A stretch of DNA of 64,000 bases from Mycolicibacter terrae (GTDB taxonomy: Bacteria > Actinomycetota > Actinomycetes > Mycobacteriales > Mycobacteriaceae). The translations under genes and the position numbers were made by a program. Location: the NCBI RefSeq assembly GCF_010727125.1, contig NZ_AP022564.1, positions 806,001 through 870,000 of the forward strand. The letters are read 5' to 3'. The notes under the pieces are model-generated. The model did no database searches. It had not been told where the DNA came from and saw nothing but the letters and a program-made list of their open reading frames with translations. Positions 31,677 through 42,488 of the stretch are shown in pieces (the stretch's first letter is position 1; each line of letters begins with the position of its first letter).

Positions 31677-33065
31677 GTGACCCATTCCCACCCCTCCGTG
31701 CCGGCGCACACCATCGCCCCCGCCTACACCGGCCGGCTGTTCACCTCGCCGGTCCCGGCACTGCGGATGCCCGACGACCCGATGGAACCCCAGGCCGCCT
31801 ACCGCTTCATCCACGACGAGCTGATGCTCGACGGCAGTTCCCGGCTGAACCTGGCCACCTTTGTCACCACCTGGATGGACCCCGAGGCGTCGGCACTGAT
31901 GGCGGAGTCGTTCGACAAGAACATGATTGACAAGGACGAGTATCCGGCGACCGCGGCCATCGAGCAGCGTTGCGTGTCGATGGTCGCCGACCTGTTCCAC
32001 GCCGAGAACCTGCGCGACGACGACCCGGCCAGCGCCATCGGGGTGTCCACCGTCGGTTCCAGCGAGGCGGTGATGCTCGGCGGTCTGGCCATGAAGTGGC
32101 GGTGGCGGCAGAAGCTCGGTGACGACTGGAAGGGGCGCACCCCGAACCTGGTGATGGGCTCCAACGTCCAGGTGGTGTGGGAGAAGTTCTGCCGCTACTT
32201 CGACGTCGAACCCCGCTACCTGCCGATGGCGCAGGGCCGCTACGTGATCACCCCCGAACAGGTCGTCGACGCTGTCGACGAGAACACCATCGGGGTGGTG
32301 GCGATCCTGGGCACCACCTACACCGGGGAGTTGGAACCCGTCGAGCAGATCTGCGCGGCCCTGGACAGCCTGGCCGCCGGCGGTGGGGTTGATGTGCCGG
32401 TGCACGTGGACGCGGCCAGCGGCGGGTTCGTGGTGCCTTTCCTGCACCCGGGCCTCAAATGGGATTTCCGACTGCCGCGGGTGGTCTCGATCAACGTCAG
32501 CGGCCACAAGTACGGCCTGACCTACCCGGGCATCGGGTTCGTGGTGTGGCGCAGCGCCGACTATCTGCCCGAGGAACTGGTGTTCCGGGTCAATTACCTG
32601 GGCGGGGACATGCCCACCTTCACGCTGAACTTCTCCCGGCCGGGCAACCAGGTCGTCGGCCAGTACTACAACTTCCTGCGGCTGGGCCGCGCCGGCTACA
32701 CCGAGGTGATGCGGACCCTGTCCGACACCGCCCGCTGGCTATCCCACCAGCTGGCCGCCAGTGAGCACTTCGAGGTGATCAGCGACGGTTCGGCGATTCC
32801 GGTGGTGAGCTGCCGGCTGGCCGGCGAGCGTGGCTACACCGAGTTCGACGTCTCCCACGAGCTGCGCACCTTCGGCTGGCAGGTGCCCGCCTACACCATG
32901 CCGGAAGGCGCCGAGGATGTCGCGGTGCTGCGGGTGGTGGTCCGCGAGGGTCTCTCGGCGGATCTCGCCCGGGCGCTGTTTGACGACACCATGAAGGCGG
33001 TGACCGCGCTGGACCGGGTCAAGCCGGCGGGCCATTACGACGATCAGCAGCACTTCTCGCACTGA
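31677..33065 (+). CDS. gadB: Glutamate decarboxylase
   Basis: A 462-residue PLP enzyme converting glutamate to GABA and CO2 while consuming a proton, an acid-tolerance reaction. SINVSGHKYGLTYPG carries the PLP-binding Lys. HVDAASGGFVVPFLHP has the Asp that pairs with the pyridine ring, and GSSEAVMLGGLA is also conserved. Start is GTG at 31677 after GAGGAGA. Length is normal for the family and the gene corresponds to Rv3432c. It probably shares a transcript with nnr. No GABA antiporter gene is nearby. Confidence 0.93.
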   Translation: MTHSHPSVPAHTIAPAYTGRLFTSPVPALRMPDDPMEPQAAYRFIHDELMLDGSSRLNLATFVTTWMDPEASALMAESFDKNMIDKDEYPATAAIEQRCVSMVADLFHAENLRDDDPASAIGVSTVGSSEAVMLGGLAMKWRWRQKLGDDWKGRTPNLVMGSNVQVVWEKFCRYFDVEPRYLPMAQGRYVITPEQVVDAVDENTIGVVAILGTTYTGELEPVEQICAALDSLAAGGGVDVPVHVDAASGGFVVPFLHPGLKWDFRLPRVVSINVSGHKYGLTYPGIGFVVWRSADYLPEELVFRVNYLGGDMPTFTLNFSRPGNQVVGQYYNFLRLGRAGYTEVMRTLSDTARWLSHQLAASEHFEVISDGSAIPVVSCRLAGERGYTEFDVSHELRTFGWQVPAYTMPEGAEDVAVLRVVVREGLSADLARALFDDTMKAVTALDRVKPAGHYDDQQHFSH

Positions 33066-33073
33066 ACGCCGCT

Positions 33074-33129
33074 CGAGTGTGCGTTGTAGGTCGCAAATTC
33101 GCGATTTCGGTGCCCACACCGCACACTCG
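33074..33129. repeat. 56-bp palindromic element, copy 1
   Basis: Perfect 10-bp terminal arms CGAGTGTGCG (33074-33083) and CGCACACTCG (33120-33129) enclose 36 bp that start TTGTAGGTCGCAAA. Between the convergent gadB and DUF559-type genes it almost fills the gap and could act as a two-way terminator. Copy 2 at 34072 and a degenerate copy 3 at 60437 have exactly the same length. CGGCG follows the right arm in all copies. Confidence 0.75.
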
Positions 33130-33138
33130 GCGCGCCGG

Positions 33139-34011
33139 TCACCAGGTTTTCGGGCAGCCGCGGCTGATCAACGCCGCGCCAACCCGCTCCAGGAACACTC
33201 CGGGGCTGTGGTGCAGCCTGCGAGCCGTCAGCCGCAGGTCGATCCAGCCGAGTTCAGGCAGCACGTAGTAGCGCTCGGCGTCGTGCTGTCGCTGCATCGG
33301 GTCGGTCCAATGGTGGGCGCCTTCGAAGTCAACGCCGACGAGGTAGTCCTCCCACCCGATGTCGATGCGCGCAACGACTCGGCCGTGATGGCCGTACACC
33401 CGGATCTGGGTCTGCGGCCCCGGAAAGCCCGCCCGCACCAGGAGCAGCCGGGCCAGCGACTCATACGGCGATTCGGCGCCGCCGTCGACAAGCAGCAACG
33501 TCTGATCAAGCTCCCGCAGATCCCGGGCGCCGGGGTGCGCGTCGGCCACCGCCATGACATCGACAACCTTGAGGTCGGTGGCATTCATGAGGGCATCGAT
33601 GCGCTGCACCCCCTCGGTGGGGCCGAGCCGTCTACCCAGGTCGAACGCGGTGCGGGCGGCTGTTGTCACCGGCATGCCGCGAACCGTCTGCACCTCCCCG
33701 GGCAGCAACGTGTCGGTGTGCACGGTGAGCAGCGGCGGGGTGCGCCGATTGGTGTGGGCAAGCTCCGCAGGGGTGTCCCCGTCGATCCACTTCGCGCCGA
33801 GCATCGCCGACGCCGACAGCCCGGCCAGTACCCCGCTCCGGCGCGACCAGAGCCAGGCGGCGCGGGCGCGGTCGTACGCCGTCAGTTCTGCCTCGCGTGG
33901 CACCCAGACCCCCGGGTAGATCCGGATGCAATCACGGTGCAGCCCGCTACGGGTCACCGCGCCGGCAGCCAACGCCTCTGTCGCCCGGAAGGGCCCACGC
34001 GGTGGTGGCAT
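33139..34011 (-). CDS. DUF559/Vsr-like nuclease-fold protein with N-terminal AbiEi-like region
   Basis: A 290-residue protein. The N-terminal half (YPGVWVPRE, SASAMLGAKWIDG, TAARTAFDLGRRLG) resembles the AbiEi-type winged-helix antitoxin region common in actinobacterial proteins of this type. The C-terminal about 110 residues have a PD-(D/E)xK-like pattern: E184 in ESPYESLARLLL, D217 in ARIDIGW, D228 and E230 in GVDFEGAHH, then YYVLPELGWIDLRLTARRL. Such proteins are usually annotated as DUF559 or endonuclease domain-containing. It is an insertion between gadB and alr, bracketed by two 56-bp palindromes about 1 kb apart. Nuclease activity is inferred, not shown. Confidence 0.6.
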   Translation of the reverse strand: MPPPRGPFRATEALAAGAVTRSGLHRDCIRIYPGVWVPREAELTAYDRARAAWLWSRRSGVLAGLSASAMLGAKWIDGDTPAELAHTNRRTPPLLTVHTDTLLPGEVQTVRGMPVTTAARTAFDLGRRLGPTEGVQRIDALMNATDLKVVDVMAVADAHPGARDLRELDQTLLLVDGGAESPYESLARLLLVRAGFPGPQTQIRVYGHHGRVVARIDIGWEDYLVGVDFEGAHHWTDPMQRQHDAERYYVLPELGWIDLRLTARRLHHSPGVFLERVGAALISRGCPKTW

Positions 34012-34071
34012 GGTCGCAGGGTGGCATTCGGGCGCGCCCGGCGCCGACGCCCATCCACAAGGCGGTTCGCC

Positions 34072-34127
34072 CGAGTGTGCGTTCTAGGTCGCAAAACGGC
34101 CTTGGAGCGACATAAACCGCACACTCG
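34072..34127. repeat. 56-bp palindromic element, copy 2
   Basis: Same 10-bp arms as copy 1 (34072-34081 and 34118-34127) and the same next bases (TTCTAGGTCGCAAA). A second inner stem, GTCGC with GCGAC, is placed symmetrically around the same centre, so the whole unit is a nested hairpin. It lies in the divergent region between the DUF559-type gene and alr, so here it is not a simple convergent-gene terminator. Confidence 0.75.
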
Positions 34128-34175
34128 GCGGCCTGATAGGGGCATCCGGGCCGTTCTGGGACAATTGACGGTGAC

Positions 34176-35336
34176 ATGACTGCCACATCCCGAACGGCCG
34201 GCCTGCTCGGTGAAGCGCTGGTGGACCTGGACGCCATCGCCCACAACGTGCGGGTGCTGTCCGAACAGGCCGGCGCCGCCGAGCTGATGGCTGTGGTCAA
34301 GGGCGACGGCTACGGTCACGGCGCGGTGCAGGTGGCCCGCGCGGCGTTGGCCGCCGGTGCGGCCGAACTCGGGGTCGCCACCGTCGACGAGGCGCTGACG
34401 TTGCGGGCGGCCGGCATCACCGCACCGGTGCTGGCGTGGCTGCACGGCCCCGACACCGACTTCGCGCCGGCCCTGGCCGCCGACGTGCAGATCGCGGTCT
34501 CCTCGGTGCGCCAGCTCGACGAGCTGCTCGACGCAGTGGCACGGACCGGCCGCACCGCGACGGTCACGGTCAAGGCCGACACCGGGATGAATCGCAACGG
34601 TGTGGGCGCCGCCGGCTACCCGGAACTGCTGACCGCACTGCGCCGCGCCGTCGCCGACGACGCGATCCGGGTGCGGGGCCTGATGTCGCACCTGGCCTGC
34701 GCCGACGACGCGGCCAGCCCGGTCAATGATCTCCAGGGGCAACGGTTCTCCGACATGCTGACCCTGGCCCGCGAACAGGGCCTGAAGTTCGAGGTGGCGC
34801 ATCTGGCCAACTCGGCCGGGGTGATGACCCGACCCGACCTGGCCTTCGACATGGTGCGGCCGGGAATCGCCGTCTACGGCCTGAGTCCGATCCCGGAGCG
34901 CGGTGACATGGGTCTGATCCCCGCCATGACGCTGAAATCCATTGTGGTGCTGGTGCGCTCGATCCGTGCTGGGGAGGGCGTCTCCTACGGGCACACCTGG
35001 ATCGCCCAGGCCGACACCACCGTCGCGCTGGTCCCGATGGGCTACGCCGACGGGGTGTTCCGCCCGCTGAGCGGACGGTTCGAGGTGCTGATCAACGGCC
35101 GGCGCCGGCGCAGCGTCGGACGGGTGTGCATGGACCAGTTCGTCGTCGATCTGGGACCCGGTCCGGTCGACGTGCAAGAGGGCGACGAGGCCATCCTGTT
35201 CGGGTCCGGCAGCCAGGGAGAGCCGACCGCACAGGACTGGGCCGGTGCGCTCGGCACTATCCACTACGAGGTGGTGAACAGTCCGCGCGGGCGGGTCGCC
35301 AGGACGTATCGGGGGGCCGGCGCCGATGGCCGGTAG
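34176..35336 (+). CDS. alr: Alanine racemase
   Basis: A 386-residue PLP enzyme supplying D-alanine for peptidoglycan, the target of cycloserine. [11 protein letters not shown] has the PLP-binding Lys, SYGHTW supplies the second catalytic Tyr, and [13 protein letters not shown] and PMGYADG are conserved. Complete length, equivalent to Rv3423c. The ATG at 34176 closely follows ACAATTGACGGTGAC, so leaderless expression is possible. The end overlaps the next gene's start by 11 bp, so the alr-hydrolase-tsaE-tsaB/rimI-tsaD group is probably one operon. Confidence 0.95.
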   Translation: MTATSRTAGLLGEALVDLDAIAHNVRVLSEQAGAAELMAVVKGDGYGHGAVQVARAALAAGAAELGVATVDEALTLRAAGITAPVLAWLHGPDTDFAPALAADVQIAVSSVRQLDELLDAVARTGRTATVTVKADTGMNRNGVGAAGYPELLTALRRAVADDAIRVRGLMSHLACADDAASPVNDLQGQRFSDMLTLAREQGLKFEVAHLANSAGVMTRPDLAFDMVRPGIAVYGLSPIPERGDMGLIPAMTLKSIVVLVRSIRAGEGVSYGHTWIAQADTTVALVPMGYADGVFRPLSGRFEVLINGRRRRSVGRVCMDQFVVDLGPGPVDVQEGDEAILFGSGSQGEPTAQDWAGALGTIHYEVVNSPRGRVARTYRGAGADGR

Positions 35337-36429
35337 AAGGCCCACCTGGCGGGCCGGTGGCCTGCTGGCCGGGGCGGCCGGGCTGGCCGCCGTCGGCACC
35401 ATCGCCGGGTCCACCGTCGCACGCTCGGTGACCCGGCGCACCACATCCGAAGACCCTTACGCCGCTGAGGATTTCGAAATCCTGGCGCACGATCACAGCT
35501 CGGTGGTGGTCACCGACGACGGCGTCGAGCTGGCGGTACGTGACGTGGGACCGCGCAATGCGCCGCTGACCGTGGTGTTCGCGCACGGATTCTGTTTACG
35601 GATGGGGTCCTTTCACTTTCAGCGCGCCCGGCTGACCGCGGAATGGGGCAAGCAGGTCCGGATGGTCTTCTATGACCAGCGCGGCCACGGCGACTCCACC
35701 GTCGCCGCACCTGCGACCTACACGGTGCCGCGACTCGGCCAGGACCTGGAGGCGGTGCTTCAGGTGGCGGCGCCGCGTGGTCCGGTGGTGCTGGTCGGGC
35801 ATTCGATGGGGGGAATGACCGTGCTGTCGCACGCCCGGCAGTTTCCCCGGCGCTACGGCAACCGGATCGTCGGCGTGGCACTGATCTCCTCGGCGGCCAA
35901 AGGGGTTTCCCGATCACCACTGGGGGAGATCCTGCGCAACCCGGCCCTGGAGGCGGTCCAGTTCAGTGTGCGCTACGTGCCGAACCTGGTGCACCGTGGC
36001 CGCGGCGCGGCCCGCCGGGTGATCGCACCGATCCTGCGTGCGGCCTCCTATGGCACCGACAAGATCAGCCCGAGCGTGGTCGCGTACTCCGAAGAGATGA
36101 TGCACGCCACCCCGGTCGCCACCATGGTGGGTTTTCTGCACGCCCTGGAGGTGCACGACGAAAGTGCCGCCCTGGCGACGCTGGCCAAGATCCCGACCCT
36201 GGTCGCGTGCGGCGACCGCGATCTGCTCACCCCGCCCGGCTACTCGCGGGCGATGGCGGCCGCGCTGTGGGATTGCGAGTTGGTGATCGTGCCCGGCGCC
36301 GGCCATCTGGTGCAGTTGGAGGAACCCGACGTCATCGACGACGCGCTGGTGCGGTTGGTGGAGCGGGCCACGCCGCGCCGCGTGGTGTTGACTCGCCGGT
36401 TGCGGCGGAAGGCCGGACGCAGTGGCTGA
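35326..36429 (+). CDS. Alpha/beta hydrolase
   Basis: A 367-residue hydrolase with an N-terminal hydrophobic stretch (residues 6-27, [20 protein letters not shown]) that may anchor or export it. [14 protein letters not shown] forms the oxyanion region, [13 protein letters not shown] the Ser nucleophile elbow, [13 protein letters not shown] the Asp region, and [12 protein letters not shown] the catalytic His. All of the catalytic triad is therefore present. It overlaps alr by 11 bp and tsaE by 8 bp, so translation is tightly coupled. The substrate is unknown; epoxide-hydrolase or esterase-type activity is possible. Confidence 0.85.
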   Translation: MAGRRPTWRAGGLLAGAAGLAAVGTIAGSTVARSVTRRTTSEDPYAAEDFEILAHDHSSVVVTDDGVELAVRDVGPRNAPLTVVFAHGFCLRMGSFHFQRARLTAEWGKQVRMVFYDQRGHGDSTVAAPATYTVPRLGQDLEAVLQVAAPRGPVVLVGHSMGGMTVLSHARQFPRRYGNRIVGVALISSAAKGVSRSPLGEILRNPALEAVQFSVRYVPNLVHRGRGAARRVIAPILRAASYGTDKISPSVVAYSEEMMHATPVATMVGFLHALEVHDESAALATLAKIPTLVACGDRDLLTPPGYSRAMAAALWDCELVIVPGAGHLVQLEEPDVIDDALVRLVERATPRRVVLTRRLRRKAGRSG

Positions 36430-36877
36430 GACGCAGATCCTGGCGACAGCCGAAGACACCATCGCGTTGGGAGCGCGACTGGGCGCCAAGCTGCGCGCCG
36501 GCGACGTGGTCGTGCTGTCCGGACCGCTCGGCGCCGGAAAAACCGTGTTGGCCAAGGGGATCGCCGCGGCACTCGACGTCGACGGGCCGGTCACCTCACC
36601 GACGTTCGTACTGGCCCGGGAACATCGGCCCCGCCGCCCCGGTACCCCGGCGATGATCCACGTCGACCTCTACCGGCTGCTCGACGAGTCGGGCCTGGAC
36701 CTGCTCGCCGAGTTGGACTCACTGGACCTGGACACCGAACTCGATGACGCCGTCGTCGTGGTGGAGTGGGGCGAGGGGCTCGCCGAGCGGCTCTCCGAAC
36801 GGCACCTCGACATCCGGCTGGACCGGGGCGCCGAATCCGAGGCGCGCACCGCGACCTGGCGGTGGCACGCGCCATGA
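36422..36877 (+). CDS. tsaE: tRNA t6A biosynthesis ATPase TsaE
   Basis: A 151-residue P-loop ATPase needed for threonylcarbamoylation of A37 in ANN-decoding tRNAs, together with TsaB and TsaD. GPLGAGKTVLAKG is the Walker A motif, SPTFVLAREH the switch region and VVVEWGEGLAERL the conserved C-terminal motif. GTG start at 36422 inside the preceding gene. The stop overlaps the next start as ATGA. Equivalent to Rv3422c. Confidence 0.93.
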   Translation: MAETQILATAEDTIALGARLGAKLRAGDVVVLSGPLGAGKTVLAKGIAAALDVDGPVTSPTFVLAREHRPRRPGTPAMIHVDLYRLLDESGLDLLAELDSLDLDTELDDAVVVVEWGEGLAERLSERHLDIRLDRGAESEARTATWRWHAP

Positions 36878-37947
36878 CGGGGGCGATCCTGACCATCGAC
36901 ACCGCCACCCCCGCGGTCACCGCGGGCCTGGTGGCGCCGGACCGGCGCACCGTGCTGGCTGAGCGGCTCACGCTGGACGCCCGCGCCCACGCCGAGCGAC
37001 TCACCCCCAATGTGCTTGCGGCACTGGCCGATGCCGGGCTGGGCATGGCCGATCTGGCGGCGGTGGTGGTGGGTTGCGGCCCGGGGCCGTTCACCGGGCT
37101 GCGGGTCGGGATGGCCAGTGCGGCCGCCTACGGGCATGCGCTGGGTATCGGCGTGCACGGGGTGTGCAGCCTCGACGCGATCGGGGTATGCACCACCGGC
37201 GCGACCCTGGTGGTCACCGACGCCCGGCGCCGCGAGGTGTACTGGGCGCGCTACCGCGACGGGATACGGGTGGCTGGGCCGGCGGTAAGTGCCCCGGCCG
37301 ACGTCGACCCCGGCGACGCCGTCGCGGTGGCCGGATCACCGGCGCACGCCGCATTGTTCGACCTGCCGACGCTCGAGGTGTCCTATCCGACTCCCGCGGG
37401 ACTGGTTGCCGCGGTGCGGGATTGGGATACCCCGGCGCCGCTGGTGCCGATGTATCTGCGCCGCCCCGATGCCAAACCGTCGGGTTCAGGCGCGGCGCCG
37501 GTGGCCATCGGCGCGTTGCTCGAGACCGATGCCGCGCGCTGCGCCGAACTGGAGTCGCAGTTGTTCGGCGGCGACGACCCGTGGCCCGCGGCGGCGTTTC
37601 GCCGGGCCATCGGAGCCCGCGACCATCATTACGTCGCGGCCCGCATCGGCGATAAGTTGGTGGGCTACGGGGGGATCTCGAGGCTCGGGCGTACTCCGCC
37701 GTTCGAATTCGAGGTGCACACCATCGGGGTGGATCCCGCCTACCAGGGCCGCGGAATCGGCCGCAAGCTGCTGGACGACCTGCTGGCCTATGCCGCCGGC
37801 GGCGTCGTGCACCTGGAGGTCCGCACCGACAACACCGCGGCGATCGCGCTCTACCGTGACGTCGGCTTCGTCGAGACCGGATTGCGTAAGCGCTACTACC
37901 GCAACGGTGCGGACGCCTACATGATGCGGCGAGAGGCCTGCCTATGA
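36874..37947 (+). CDS. TsaB-RimI fusion protein
   Basis: A single 357-residue frame joins two genes that are separate in M. tuberculosis (Rv3421c and Rv3420c). Residues 1 to about 200 are TsaB, the non-catalytic partner of TsaD, with [15 protein letters not shown] and [14 protein letters not shown] short linker after YLRRPDAKP (about 203-209) leads into RimI, the ribosomal-protein alanine acetyltransferase, with [21 protein letters not shown] for acetyl-CoA binding and [19 protein letters not shown]. The ATG at 36874 overlaps the tsaE stop; a longer in-frame extension back to 36766 lies wholly inside tsaE and is rejected. Both halves look intact. It overlaps tsaD by ATGA. Confidence 0.92.
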   Translation: MTGAILTIDTATPAVTAGLVAPDRRTVLAERLTLDARAHAERLTPNVLAALADAGLGMADLAAVVVGCGPGPFTGLRVGMASAAAYGHALGIGVHGVCSLDAIGVCTTGATLVVTDARRREVYWARYRDGIRVAGPAVSAPADVDPGDAVAVAGSPAHAALFDLPTLEVSYPTPAGLVAAVRDWDTPAPLVPMYLRRPDAKPSGSGAAPVAIGALLETDAARCAELESQLFGGDDPWPAAAFRRAIGARDHHYVAARIGDKLVGYGGISRLGRTPPFEFEVHTIGVDPAYQGRGIGRKLLDDLLAYAAGGVVHLEVRTDNTAAIALYRDVGFVETGLRKRYYRNGADAYMMRREACL

Positions 37948-38969
37948 CAATCGTGCTTGCGATCGAATCATCGTGCGATGAAACAGGTGTCGGTATCGCC
38001 CGGCTGGGCGGCGACGGTACGTTGGAGCTCCTGGCCGACGAGGTGGCCTCCAGCGTCGAGGAGCACGCCCGGTTCGGCGGGGTGGTGCCCGAAATCGCGT
38101 CGCGGGCGCACCTGGAGGCGCTGGGCCCGACGATGCGCCGGGCGCTGGCGGGTGCCGGCCTGCAGCGTCCCGACGCCGTGGCCGCCACCATCGGCCCGGG
38201 TCTGGCGGGTGCGCTGCTGGTGGGCTCGGCCGCGGCGAAGGCCTATGCCGCTGCCTGGGGGGTGCCGTTTTACGCCGTCAACCACCTGGGCGGACACTTG
38301 GCCGCCGACGTCTACTCCCACGGCCCGCTGCCCGAATGTGTGGGCCTGCTGGTCTCCGGCGGCCACACCCACCTGCTGCACGTGCGGTCGCTGGGGGAGC
38401 CGATCGTCGAGTTGGGCAGCACCGTCGACGATGCCGCCGGGGAGGCCTACGACAAGGTGGCCCGGCTGCTCGGGCTGGGCTACCCCGGCGGGCGGGTGCT
38501 CGACGAGCTGGCCCGCACCGGGAATGCCGATGCCGTGGTGTTCCCGCGTGGGATGACCGGGCCGCGCGATGCCCCCTACGCGTTCAGCTTCTCCGGACTC
38601 AAGACCGCGGTGGCCCGCTATGTGGAACGCAACCCCGACTTCGTCCCCGCCGATGTGGCGGCCGGCTTCCAGGAGTCCGTCGCCGACGTCTTGACGGCCA
38701 AGGCGGTGCGGGCGGCCACCGACCTCGGTGTCGGCACGCTGTTGATCGCCGGCGGGGTGGCCGCCAACTCCCGGCTGCGTGAGCTGGCCGAGCAGCGGTG
38801 CGCGGCAGCCGGTCTGAGCCTGCGTATCCCGCCGCTGCGACTGTGCACCGACAACGGGGCGATGATCGCGTCGTTCGCGGCGCATCTGATCGCGGCCGGA
38901 GCGCCACCGTCGCCGCTGGATGTGGCTACCGATCCCGGCCTGCCGGTGGTGCAGGCCCGGGTCAGCTGA
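37944..38969 (+). CDS. tsaD: tRNA threonylcarbamoyltransferase TsaD
   Basis: A 341-residue catalytic subunit that transfers threonylcarbamoyl to A37 of t[13 protein letters not shown] opens the ASKHA fold, [11 protein letters not shown] gives the metal-binding His residues, [10 protein letters not shown] and [25 protein letters not shown] are conserved, and [11 protein letters not shown] closes the active site. Full length; equivalent to Rv3419c. It is the last gene of the run starting with alr and precedes the groES control region. Confidence 0.95.
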   Translation: MTIVLAIESSCDETGVGIARLGGDGTLELLADEVASSVEEHARFGGVVPEIASRAHLEALGPTMRRALAGAGLQRPDAVAATIGPGLAGALLVGSAAAKAYAAAWGVPFYAVNHLGGHLAADVYSHGPLPECVGLLVSGGHTHLLHVRSLGEPIVELGSTVDDAAGEAYDKVARLLGLGYPGGRVLDELARTGNADAVVFPRGMTGPRDAPYAFSFSGLKTAVARYVERNPDFVPADVAAGFQESVADVLTAKAVRAATDLGVGTLLIAGGVAANSRLRELAEQRCAAAGLSLRIPPLRLCTDNGAMIASFAAHLIAAGAPPSPLDVATDPGLPVVQARVS

Positions 38970-39091
38970 CCCCCTGACTCCCACCCGCGCTCCCACCGCG
39001 CGAGCGCGCGTGTTTGCACACGACACACCGGGCGAGGGCGTACAACTGTGCACCTTCGCGCAAAAGTTGCGATTCGCAGCGACCCCACCTT

Positions 39092-39123
39092 GAGTGCTAG
39101 CACTCTCATGTATAGAGTGCTAG
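39092..39123. promoter_or_regulatory. CIRCE operator with an extra half-site
   Basis: CTAGCACTC (39097-39105), 9 bp, then GAGTGCTAG (39115-39123) is a perfect CIRCE element, the HrcA repressor site. In addition GAGTG at 39092 makes GAGTGCTAGCACTC (39092-39105) a second palindrome overlapping the left arm, giving three half-sites. It lies about 145 bp upstream of the groES start. Heat-shock control of groES-groEL1 by HrcA is expected. Confidence 0.9.
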
Positions 39124-39215
39124 GTGGCAGTCGGACGATTCCTTGCTCGGCACCCGCGACGACGACGCGAGGGTTCGCACGAATGCCGAACACCTTAAGT
39201 AAGTACGTACCGATG

Positions 39216-39236
39216 GGCCCGGCTAAACGCCGGGCC
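39216..39236 (+). promoter_or_regulatory. Hairpin in the groES 5' UTR
   Basis: GGCCCGGC-TAAAC-GCCGGGCC is a perfect 8-bp stem with 5-base loop, ending 14 bp before the groES Shine-Dalgarno (TGGAGGG at 39251-39257). It may stabilise the leader or modulate translation. Confidence 0.5.
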
Positions 39237-39265
39237 GCATCCAGACAATGTGGAGGGCTCCAATC

Positions 39266-39568
39266 GTGGCGAGCGTGAACATCAAGCCACTCGAGGACAA
39301 GATCCTCGTTCAGGCCAACGAGGCCGAGACCACGACCGCTTCCGGGCTGGTCATCCCCGACACCGCCAAGGAGAAGCCGCAGGAAGGCACCGTCGTCGCC
39401 GTCGGTCCCGGCCGGTGGGACGAGGATGGTGACAAGCGGATTCCGCTGGACGTCAAGGAAGGCGACGTCGTCATCTACAGCAAGTACGGCGGCACCGAGA
39501 TCAAGTACGCCGGCGAGGAGTACCTGATCCTGTCGGCGCGCGACGTGCTGGCGATCGTCGGCAAGTAG
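39266..39568 (+). CDS. groES: Co-chaperonin GroES
   Basis: A 100-residue co-chaperonin capping Gro[19 protein letters not shown], the mobile loop [20 protein letters not shown] and [17 protein letters not shown] are canonical. The GTG at 39266 with TGGAGGG 8 bases upstream is the start; an upstream in-frame GTG at 39248 overlaps that SD and is rejected. It is preceded by CIRCE and followed by groEL1 after 100 bp. Equivalent to Rv3418c. Confidence 0.97.
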   Translation: MASVNIKPLEDKILVQANEAETTTASGLVIPDTAKEKPQEGTVVAVGPGRWDEDGDKRIPLDVKEGDVVIYSKYGGTEIKYAGEEYLILSARDVLAIVGK

Positions 39569-39587
39569 CCACCAGCAACCACCGTGC

Positions 39588-39640
39588 CCGCCCCGGAGAT
39601 CCCCGTACCAATCTGTTTTGGGGGGCGATCTCCGGGGCGG
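39588..39640 (+). promoter_or_regulatory. Intercistronic hairpin between groES and groEL1
   Basis: A perfect 14-bp stem (39588-39601 with 39627-39640, CCGCCCCGGAGATC arm) with a 25-base loop containing GTTTTGGGG. It fills most of the gap between the two genes. It could be an attenuator or the processing site that separates groES and groEL1 messages; intercistronic cleavage has been reported for M. tuberculosis. Confidence 0.6.
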
Positions 39641-39662
39641 CACGCGTGAAGGAAAGGGTTGA

Positions 39663-41291
<1,629 letters not shown>

Positions 41292-41310
41292 GCCCGGAAG
41301 CCACGAGAAA

Positions 41311-41335
41311 GCCCCCGCTGCGGCGGGGGCTTTTT
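41311..41335 (+). terminator. Intrinsic terminator of groES-groEL1
   Basis: GCCCCCGC-TGCG-GCGGGGGC followed directly by TTTTT: an 8-bp all-GC stem with a tetraloop and T-run, 20 bp after the groEL1 stop. Confidence 0.92.
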
Positions 41336-41700
41336 CATGCTGTGAGACCCCGGATGCCATCCAAGCTGCGAATCACCAGAATTTGCCAGACCGAGACTGT
41401 CGCGGTGCCAGACTCCGATCAGATCACTAACCGGGAGACTGTCATGGGAGCTGACAAGAGACTCGCTCACATTGTCCTGCGGACCGGGCACTGAAGGTGC
41501 TGAGCAGAAATTGTCGATACCTGTGGATCGGGGTTCGACATAGTTGTCATAAGACCGAGTAGCGGTATTGGCGCAACTGGCACGGGCGGGTCGGGGCAAA
41601 CCCTGGCATGATCCCGTCCTGCGCGGACCTACCTCAGGCCGTCCCGGCCACAATCAAGAGGCGGCAATCCCACGTGCCGCTCATGCCGATGAGCGGGCAC
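41336..41700. other. Intergenic region at the left edge of the groEL1-whiB3 island
   Basis: 365 bp without a credible gene. GACTGTC occurs twice (41395-41401 and 41437-41443), in GAGACTGTC and GGGAGACTGTC. The base composition is lower in GC than the flanks. It could be an old insertion junction, but no clear IS end or attachment site can be made out. Confidence 0.35.
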
Positions 41701-42441
41701 TCAGCCTTGGCGGGTCGGTCGAATAGTCAGGTCGCCGATTTCGACGTCGTCGGGTTGGTCGATCACGAATGCAATCGCTCGAGCCACCGCCGCGGGGTCG
41801 ATACCGAGATCGGCCATGTTCTGCCTGGCCTGCTGGCGCAAGGCTAGATCGTCGACCGCGTTGTCAATAAGCTCGGTACGGACGTAGCCGGGGGAGATCG
41901 ACGTCGTCCGCAGAACCCCGTCGGTGCTCTCCTGCCGCAGGCCCTCCAGGAGGGTGCGGACCGCGTTCTTCGTCCCGGCGTAAACCGCCTGGGTGGGAAC
42001 GATCTTGAGGCCGGAGGTCGAGACGACGGTGACGAGGTGACCGCTGCCCTGACGCCGGAACACTGGCAAGGCCGCGGCGATCCCATGCAGGACCCCCTTG
42101 ACGTTCACGTCGACCATCGCCGACCAACCCTCGACGTCCAGGTCGGAAATGGGGCTGATCCTGCTGACCCCTGCGTTGCCCACCATGACATCGAGACGGC
42201 CGAAGCGCTCGACGGCGACCGCGACGAGCGACTGGAGGTCCTCGGGACGTGTGACATCCACGCGCGTGGCGCACGCCTGCCCGCCAGCTGCTTCGATCTC
42301 GGCAACCAGCCGGTCGAGCCGGTCGGTGCGGCGGGCTCCGAGGACGACGGCCGCACCAAGCGAGGCGAGGTGGCGGGCTGTTGCTTCACCAATGCCGCTG
42401 CTGGCACCGGTGATGGCGACGACCTTGCTGTGGATGGTCAT
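41701..42441 (-). CDS. Short-chain dehydrogenase/reductase
   Basis: A 246-residue classical SDR with TGASSGIGEATAR (NADP binding), GNAGVSR, YAGTKNAVRTLLEG (active-site YxxxK) and SPGYVRTEL. It is a full-length enzyme similar to the YdfG-type serine/3-hydroxy acid dehydrogenases, but the substrate cannot be predicted. It stands alone at the left side of an accessory island not present between groEL1 and whiB3 in M. tuberculosis, next to a transposase remnant, so horizontal acquisition is plausible. Confidence 0.85.
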   Translation of the reverse strand: MTIHSKVVAITGASSGIGEATARHLASLGAAVVLGARRTDRLDRLVAEIEAAGGQACATRVDVTRPEDLQSLVAVAVERFGRLDVMVGNAGVSRISPISDLDVEGWSAMVDVNVKGVLHGIAAALPVFRRQGSGHLVTVVSTSGLKIVPTQAVYAGTKNAVRTLLEGLRQESTDGVLRTTSISPGYVRTELIDNAVDDLALRQQARQNMADLGIDPAAVARAIAFVIDQPDDVEIGDLTIRPTRQG

Positions 42442-42488
42442 TAAGACCTTTCGCCTAGGAGAAACACTGCCCGCTTACCCCGATGACC

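Noticed and set aside
36766..36873. In-frame N-terminal extension of TsaB-RimI
   Set aside because: Lies wholly inside tsaE, is Arg-rich, and the ATGA overlap start is standard for this operon.
38998..39056. Possible fourth 56-bp palindrome (CGAGCGCGCGTGTTTGCACACG)
   Set aside because: The left part resembles the arm but no matching right arm is found at 56 bp; probably a separate short repeat upstream of groES.
39048..39278. 76-codon frame upstream of groES
   Set aside because: Covers the CIRCE operator and groES leader; no SD and no similarity.
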